This document shows, in pieces, positions 58,630 through 64,000 of a stretch of 64,000 nucleotides of DNA. The translations under genes and the position numbers were made by a program. The stretch's first letter is position 1. Each line of letters begins with the position of its first letter. Origin of the DNA: Perilla frutescens (Eukaryota; Streptophyta; Magnoliopsida; Lamiales; Lamiaceae); contig BRKX01000014.1 of the NCBI GenBank assembly GCA_026008535.1, forward strand, positions 1,798,001 to 1,862,000, in the 5' to 3' direction. Below the pieces are notes generated by a model. The model made no database searches, had not been told where the DNA came from, and saw nothing but the letters and a program-made list of their open reading frames with translations.

Positions 58630-60216
58630 TGATGAAGACTTAAATTCGTGCTTTTTCCTTTATCTTTTTACACCCTTTTTAAGTGTTTAGTGTATAGTCT
58701 AGTCTAGTTTTGGGGGTAAAACTGATTGCAGGAGGCTGAGGGCATAAAACCACCACAATAGGCACAGACAGGTGCTAATTATGCTGAGGGCACAAAGGAC
58801 TGATTTGCCTGCCGAGGACCCAGTCAAAGTTGTTGCGAGAATTGCGCAACAGAATCGCGGGACAGTTCCTATATGCACGTGGTGGTAATGCGGTGGTCAG
58901 TTCCGAGTCTTGGGGAAGTCTAAACACGTTGGGAAGGAAGTGGGGACATCAGAAAGCTGTTGGAGACGCTAGGGTTTGTTGCTATGCCTCCTAAATTCAA
59001 GGAAGAACGTTGAGCATGAAGTAATGAAGTGGAGGAGTACAAGAACCCCTGCGTGGGTGAGATCTGGGCTGCGTGAAGCCTTAATTCATTTGCTATAAAT
59101 ACTTTTATCTGTTTTCATATCAGACACCTTCTTTTTCTCTCGCATCTCAAGATACAATTTACTGTTTTCGTACTTAGTTTAGTTACTGGATATTCTGTCT
59201 ACCGGAAGCTGGCGGTTTGCCTGCAAGAAGGTAGTTCAGTTGTTTTGTTGGCAAAACTGGGGTTGGGCCCAGAAGTTAATCGAGTTATTTTCTTTCCAAG
59301 TAAGATGTCTTTTATCATTTCTTTTACTTTCGTTTCTATGTTTAGTGGCTAAGTATCCACTGTTCAAGTCAAGGTAATGGTCTAAGGGTAGAATATGTGC
59401 ATGAGGTAATCGGACTTTAAAGCCTTAAGGGTTCACAATCTTAACTTGTTTTTCACTTAGACATAGGTAAAGGGTGGTTGGAGATGAAAGCGCGCATTTC
59501 TGATTAACTGGTACTAGTGTTAGTTACGTGGGAGTGTATAGGTGACCCATGCCTCGATACCCGCATAGTAACAAGTTCGGGGGTGACAGCCTTGGTAGTT
59601 GAGATTGAGTAGTATATGCAGGCACAAGACCGTGTCAAACCTACTAGAATCAGGTCGCTTTTGCCCTCAAAGCTGCTATACCTGCAAAACCTGTGTGATT
59701 CTCTCCTTAGGTTCCTGTATAGTTAGGTCCCTAGATGCCGATCGTATCATCTAGACGATATAATGTAAGAAGTGATTGGGGAGTGGCCGATCGTATCCAT
59801 TTCCTATAACCGGTTAACCCTCAAAGTGACAATTACTCATATTTGGCCATAGGGATTCGGTTTTTGACCTTTCTGCTAGTGTGGGCACAACGGGTAGTAG
59901 TGGTAATTACATGTGTTTTGCCCGGGATTGCACATACCTACCGAATGACTTGATGCTTTGATTTGAACACTTTTATTACTAATATTTTCTCTTGTGATTT
60001 CCTTTTCAGCATTTAGTTAGTTTAAGTTTATTAGCAAGGTTTTTAGAGTGACACTGAAGACCCAACTTGAAACTAAGAAAAGACAAAAGGTTACAACACT
60101 CCTCGTGGGATCGACATCCGTCTTCATTAGCTATACTAGCCGTTGAGGGCAGATTAAGAATTTGTGGACTATTTGCCCGCAAGTGTATTTTTGCACACTA
60201 AAACGACGGTGTGCCA
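58630..60216 (+). repeat. 3' LTR of the Athila element
   Basis: TGATGAAGACTT...CGGTGTGCCA, 1587 bp, TATA box at 59094-59101. Compared with the 5' LTR: about 24 substitutions and a 2-bp indel in the AAAACCTTTGTGTG/AAAACCTGTGTG region. Confidence 0.92.
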
Positions 60217-60353
60217 GTGTCATACCGAACTAAGGTATACTAGAGATAAAGGTACGGTAACAGTATGATTTTTTTCATACAGTCAATTAAGGTAAGGTAT
60301 AAGGTATAAGGTATGACAAAAAAAGTAAAGTATGTCGTACCTTGACACCCCTA

Positions 60354-61746
60354 GTCCAGAAGATATAAGAAACAGTTTGGAGAAATATAGTCACGTCCCT
60401 GCCCCAAATCAAGGTCATGAGTTTGTACCAATGCTTTATATAGACCTTGGCTCAAAGCTTCTCGGTAGCACCCTAATGGAGAGTCACGGGAGATCTCAAT
60501 GAATGGCTTCCAAGGCGAGTTATTCGAAATCCTTTCAGCAATTTTATCATACAAGCCATGCTCCAGCTTGCCGGTTCCCAGCATTATCATCACTGTCTGT
60601 CCAATTTGCTTATAACTGAGTTCCATCCTTCCATCAATACATCTTAACATACTTTCTCTAAGTAATTTTTTGGAAATTTCAGTTTCTCTCAAAGATATCT
60701 GATAAAGTCATTGGAGGGCTAAGTGGAAAAAACAACTCCAAGCATTTAATGGATAAGTGCACACAATTTTGCATCTTACTCTCATCTGCGTACTTCATAT
60801 TAATAGAAGACTTTGAATCAATAAAGAATTTCGCTATGTCGAAGATGTGTAAGAGACACATACATTGGCAATACAAGGGCAAGCACTTTTCCATGGAACT
60901 CTTATGAAGTCTTTGCAGAGCATTCAATACACCGTCTCCAACGCCAACTAAGTCTTGGAGCTAGAATTCACTAGCAACTGACGCAAAATGATGAGCTTCA
61001 GCCACCACATTTCTGTTAACATCCCTTGCCCATACAACATCAGGATTCATCAAGTGAAAAGTGACGCTTAAATTATCTGCTCCAGACAACCTCATTAATC
61101 CAAAATAACCTAGACAGAACTCATCTAGTTCAAGGCTGTATAGACATTGTAGTATCTCTAAACTGCGTACCTTCCATAAGTTCCAAAGGTAAACGAGTGC
61201 TCCGACAGAGACTTGGTTCCTCACAAGTCTCTGATCAAATGAGCTTGGATCCAAGTGCAAGTCACGATCCCACTCATATTCATTAGCAGTCACTTCAAAA
61301 TGTACATCTAGAAGTTTTCGAACAATAAGAATTTCTACAACTGGACTTTCATATTGCTTTGAAGCATTGTAAAACTGCATCAATTCGGACAAATTCTTCT
61401 GCTCATATAACAAAAATTTGGCCCGAGCACAAATTGATGCATGGAAGGTTTCAGAAACCATCTCTGTAGCCGACATTGCTCTATTCAAAAGTCCCACTTT
61501 CAGAGGAAATAACTTCAATGGCCATCCTTTATTTCCAGATCCCCACAGAGCGTTAGAAATAACATAAGAAAGTATTAACAAACAGGTTTTTTCAGATTGT
61601 CCAACCTTTTCCAGCAGATCTATCTCAAGTAGAGTGTCTCCCAGACTCTTTGTAAGAGTCAGAATCCTCAAGTTTTCCAGCTAACGAGAAATATTCAATA
61701 GCTTTTACTAGCTCCGACATACCACACTTGTCCAGATAGATCCTTT
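60354..61746 (-). pseudogene. helicase-like pseudogene, copy 3 (original locus)
   Basis: The most complete copy. An exon starts at 61746 (acceptor TTCATGCAG) with RIYLDKCGMSELVKAIEYFS, shifts frame near 61650, then reads LGDTLLEIDLLEKVGQ, WGSGNKGWPLKLFPLK and ELMQFYNASKQYESPVVEIL to SVASEF. TAG follows at 60961-60963, then same-frame NALQRLHKSSMEKCLPLYCQ, a frameshift near 60690, and RETEISKKLLRESM to FLYLLD at the hAT border. The matches are to the C-terminal region of plant TPR and ankyrin repeat-containing, UvrD-helicase-like proteins. The TAG and the later frameshift are shared with copies 1 and 2 and so precede the duplication; the frameshift near 61650 lies outside the duplicated part. 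Confidence 0.75.
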
Positions 61747-62261
61747 CTGCATGAATCAATTTGTAGATATGTATATCACATTAATGATTGTGTTTAGTGA
61801 ACATACCAAATACGATATATTATATTTTAATATTAACTTTGTACAGAATTAGTCTATGTCCATACTTCATCAAGAGGTAAAACAGGTAGTCTAGTTTAGT
61901 TTGCTATACTCACACATGATTCTAGGTAAAACCTATGTAATGAGGGTTTTTGTGTTGTGCATGTCTTTGTGATTGTTAATTTGTAATATACCTGCTCTAC
62001 AGAATTAGCCTGTATCAGTATGTATGTATCCATATTTGATGATCAAGAGGTAATTAAAAGAGGTAGTCCAATTCAGTTAATTTTAGCCAAATTATACTGC
62101 ATGATTCTTGGTAAAACCTTTTCTACTGAATTATATTGAACTGCATGAAATCAAATATATAGTATGAGTCTTAATAAAAGAAAAACCTATATATTTTCTT
62201 CAACAGATCGACTTTGTAATGAGTTAGCTAGTAGCTAGTGTACATACGTCATATTATATAC
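61747..62261 (-). other. intron of the helicase-like pseudogene
   Basis: Minus strand: donor GCAG|GTATATA at 62261 and acceptor TTCATGCAG at 61747-61749, AT-rich between. Exon phases agree across it: the split codon gives the E of ESAERIYLDKCG. Confidence 0.6.
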
Positions 62262-62390
62262 CTGCACTTTCGTACTCCTCCAATTCGCATAAACATTCAA
62301 CTCTGTCGATAGAATCAGATATTATACATATATGTATAGTTGTTTCTGCAGCTACCGCCTCCTCTTCAGAATTTGAACCGCCGCCGCCGC
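62262..62390 (-). pseudogene. upstream exon fragment of the helicase-like pseudogene
   Basis: Minus-strand SDSIDRVECLCELEEYESA ends at the GT donor. The CLCELEEYE..AG..Y..KCG pattern is continuous with the next exon, as in the TPR region of the family. The 5' limit is unclear: GCGGCGG-type repeats and a stop appear near 62390, so further exons are missing or beyond recognition. Confidence 0.6.
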
Positions 62391-62415
62391 CGCCTCTTTA
62401 GAATTTGAACCGCCT
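62337..62415. repeat. short duplicated GCC-rich block
   Basis: AGAATTTGAACCGCC occurs twice, the first followed by a run of GCC units. Confidence 0.7.
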
Positions 62416-63279
62416 TCGCCTCAGCCACTTAAAAATAGGACACACTTTGAAATCAAAACTGGATGAGGTATATATATATAGAGAGAGAGAGAGAGATGAG
62501 ATCTGGTGAGAACCGGTAACCAGGTGGAAACTGGGAACCAATCCCATCCATCCATTCCAAAATCTGAACGGTTCAGATTAAACAGATAAAGTGGAGGGGG
62601 TGATGACAATCTCGTAATTAAAATGAAAACTTTAAATCCACACATTTCATTAAGGGTAAAATTGGAAAAAATAAAAAAAATATAATACAACTTCTCACAA
62701 AACATGATTGACTTTTAAAAAAAAGTGACACCATCATGTTTTGAAAAAATTCTTAAAAACTTTAAATGATCATAATTTATTCATTTTTAATCGGATTTAC
62801 GCAAATCTTATATCAAATTAAAGCTCTTTTCATACTCTTTCATTTAAGATCCATATTGCATATGTTTATTTGAAAAAAAATAGATGAAAAATATAAAAAT
62901 CATTTTTAGGCATAATTTTCGCATAGAGCAACCCTAGATTTATATTAGCATGTTGTATACAACATTTTAGCATATTGTGTAATACATTTTAGTGGGTGAT
63001 ATTATGAATATATTTCTAACAGTTTTATATAAACATCTACACCTATATAGATACTACAAAATGAAAAACACGAGTTGATGATCAAAAAAGAAAAAAGAAT
63101 GAGAAAGTGAAGCAACGAAGGAGATGACTGACAATTAAGAAAGAAAATGCGTGAATATTTCCCGAAATGAGATAAAATTTATGAGAGAAAAATATGTGCT
63201 GCAATTTTAAGTGCAGACAGTAACATACAAATTTAGTCTCCTACTTCGCTCATTTTAGCCTCCTTAATTTCTTATTTTA
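62416..63279. other. AT-rich DNA, no gene seen
   Basis: A GA tract near 62479-62495, then AT-rich sequence with the TTTTAGCAT words that herald the downstream tandem repeat. Confidence 0.5.
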
Positions 63280-64000
63280 GCATGTGTTGATAAACAAAAT
63301 ATGGAACGGTAATTTCGTTGGAATGAAACGTAATACACCCAATTTGGGGACAGTGAACCCTAATGGGAATCTTATAATTACTAATTGGGATCAGATGAGC
63401 CCTAATTGGAACGTAATAAACCCTAATTGGGAATGGTGAATCCTAGTGGAAAATGTCACATCAAATTTAGCCTCATACTTCACTCATTTTAGCCTCATTC
63501 ATTTCTCATTTTAGCATGTTCTGATAAATAAAATACGAAACGGTGATTTCATTGGAATAAAACACAATACACCCTATTTGGGGATAGTGAACCCTAATGA
63601 GAATCTGATAATTACTAATTGAGATCAGATGAGCCCTAATTAGAACGTAATAAACCCTAATTAGGAACGGTGAACCCTAGTGGAAAATGTCACATCAAAT
63701 TTAGCCTCCTACTTCGCTCATTTTAGCCTCATTCATTTCTCATTTTAGCATGTTCTGATAAACAAATATTGAACGGTGATTTTATTGGAATGAAACATAA
63801 TACACCCTATTTAGAGATAGTGAACCCTAATGGGAATCTGATAATTACTCATTGAGATCATATGAACCCTAATTGGAACGTAATAAACCCTAATTAGGAA
63901 TGGTGAACCCTAGTGAAAAATGTCACATCAAATTTAGCCTCCTACTTCGCTCATTTGAGCCTCATTCATTTCTCATTTTAGCATGTTCTGATAAATAAAA
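63280..64000. repeat. tandem repeat, 234-bp period, with telo-box-like motif
   Basis: The word GCATGTTCTGATAAA (first copy GCATGTGTTGATAAA) begins at 63280, 63514, 63748 and 63981, so the spacing is 234, 234 and 233. Each full unit holds AATAAACCCTAATT and a GGTGAACCCTAGTGG-type block. The array runs off the right edge. Confidence 0.9.

Larger units (their letters stand above)
47689..60216 (+). mobile_element. Athila-type Ty3/gypsy LTR retrotransposon, 12.5 kb, TSD GTGTC
   Basis: LTRs 47689-49277 and 58630-60216, flanked by GTGTC at 47684-47688 and 60217-60221. The empty site reads straight through in units 1 and 2 (TATGTGTCATACC). Order: LTR, tRNA-Asp-like primer site, gag, protease, RT, RNase H, integrase, a third ORF, LTR. 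The tRNA-Asp primer, the DLGAS protease and the third ORF of ATHILA ORF1 type point to the Athila lineage. The LTRs differ at about 24 positions plus one 2-bp indel by hand count (about 1.5%), so the insertion is recent. Two in-frame stops in gag-pol mean the copy probably cannot move by itself. No chromodomain was seen. Confidence 0.92.
46811..61388. repeat. tandem unit 3, split by the Athila element
   Basis: The hAT right part runs from 46811 to 47688, is interrupted by 47689-60216, and resumes at 60217/60222 to 60353, followed by the gene fragment. At 61388 it parts from units 1 and 2 and continues into genuine upstream gene sequence, so unit 3 keeps the original junction. Confidence 0.85.

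Noticed and set aside
63280..64000. CRISPR-like or telomeric array
   Set aside because: Period of 234 bp with full-length similarity, no short repeats with unique spacers; ACCCTA words are not in tandem telomere register. The genome is eukaryotic.
1..64000. tRNA, rRNA or other structural RNA genes
   Set aside because: I looked for A/B-box-like tRNA patterns and rRNA cores by eye and saw none; the tRNA-like words found are retrotransposon primer sites.

Overview
The window is AT-rich nuclear DNA of a flowering plant, very probably a eudicot. The evidence is plant-type LTR retrotransposons (an Athila-type Ty3/gypsy element and three LTRs with chromovirus-like ends), hAT- and Stowaway-like DNA elements, intron-containing genes with GT/AG borders, a plant mTERF family member and a plant-type TPR/ankyrin UvrD-helicase-like pseudogene. 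No bacterial, organellar or viral gene organisation is visible. Most of the window is repeats and decayed genes. I see only one candidate for an intact cellular gene, the unrecognised gene at 17.1-18.1 kb.

1-20 kb: a cluster of about eight degenerate copies (A-H) of the 3' part of one unrecognised small gene, all on the minus strand, mixed with duplicated AT-rich blocks. Only copy H (17.08-18.11 kb) also has upstream exons and a TATA box. LTR and MITE insertions lie among the copies: a 770-bp solo LTR (TSD GTTTG), a truncated LTR, a 2.0-kb solo LTR (TSD TATTT), a 134-bp MITE and a Stowaway-like MITE.

20-36 kb: mostly non-coding. It holds a broken Copia 5' end (21.9-22.9 kb), a frameshifted WD40 fragment between 45-bp direct repeats (26.5-27.15 kb), two broken mTERF genes (29.2-31.7 kb), dispersed repeats and a short tandem array.

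36-62.4 kb: one disrupted locus. A minus-strand TPR/ankyrin UvrD-helicase-like gene with inactivating lesions is split by a 4.8-kb hAT-like element with an 8-bp TSD. That element carries a 2.66-kb solo LTR. The junction of hAT right end and gene fragment was then amplified into three tandem units of about 3.05 kb. The third unit was hit by a 12.5-kb Athila-type element (47689-60216) with 1.59-kb LTRs, a tRNA-Asp-like primer site, gag, pol broken by two in-frame stops, and a third 708-codon ORF. Unit copies 1 and 2 preserve the empty Athila target site, so the order of events can be read directly.

62.4-64 kb: AT-rich DNA running into a tandem repeat of about 234 bp, each unit with a telo-box-like AAACCCTAA, which continues past the window end.

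The genes do not form a pathway. The interest lies in the nested history, the unknown gene cluster, the chimeric ORF made by the tandem duplication, and the third ORF of the Athila element.
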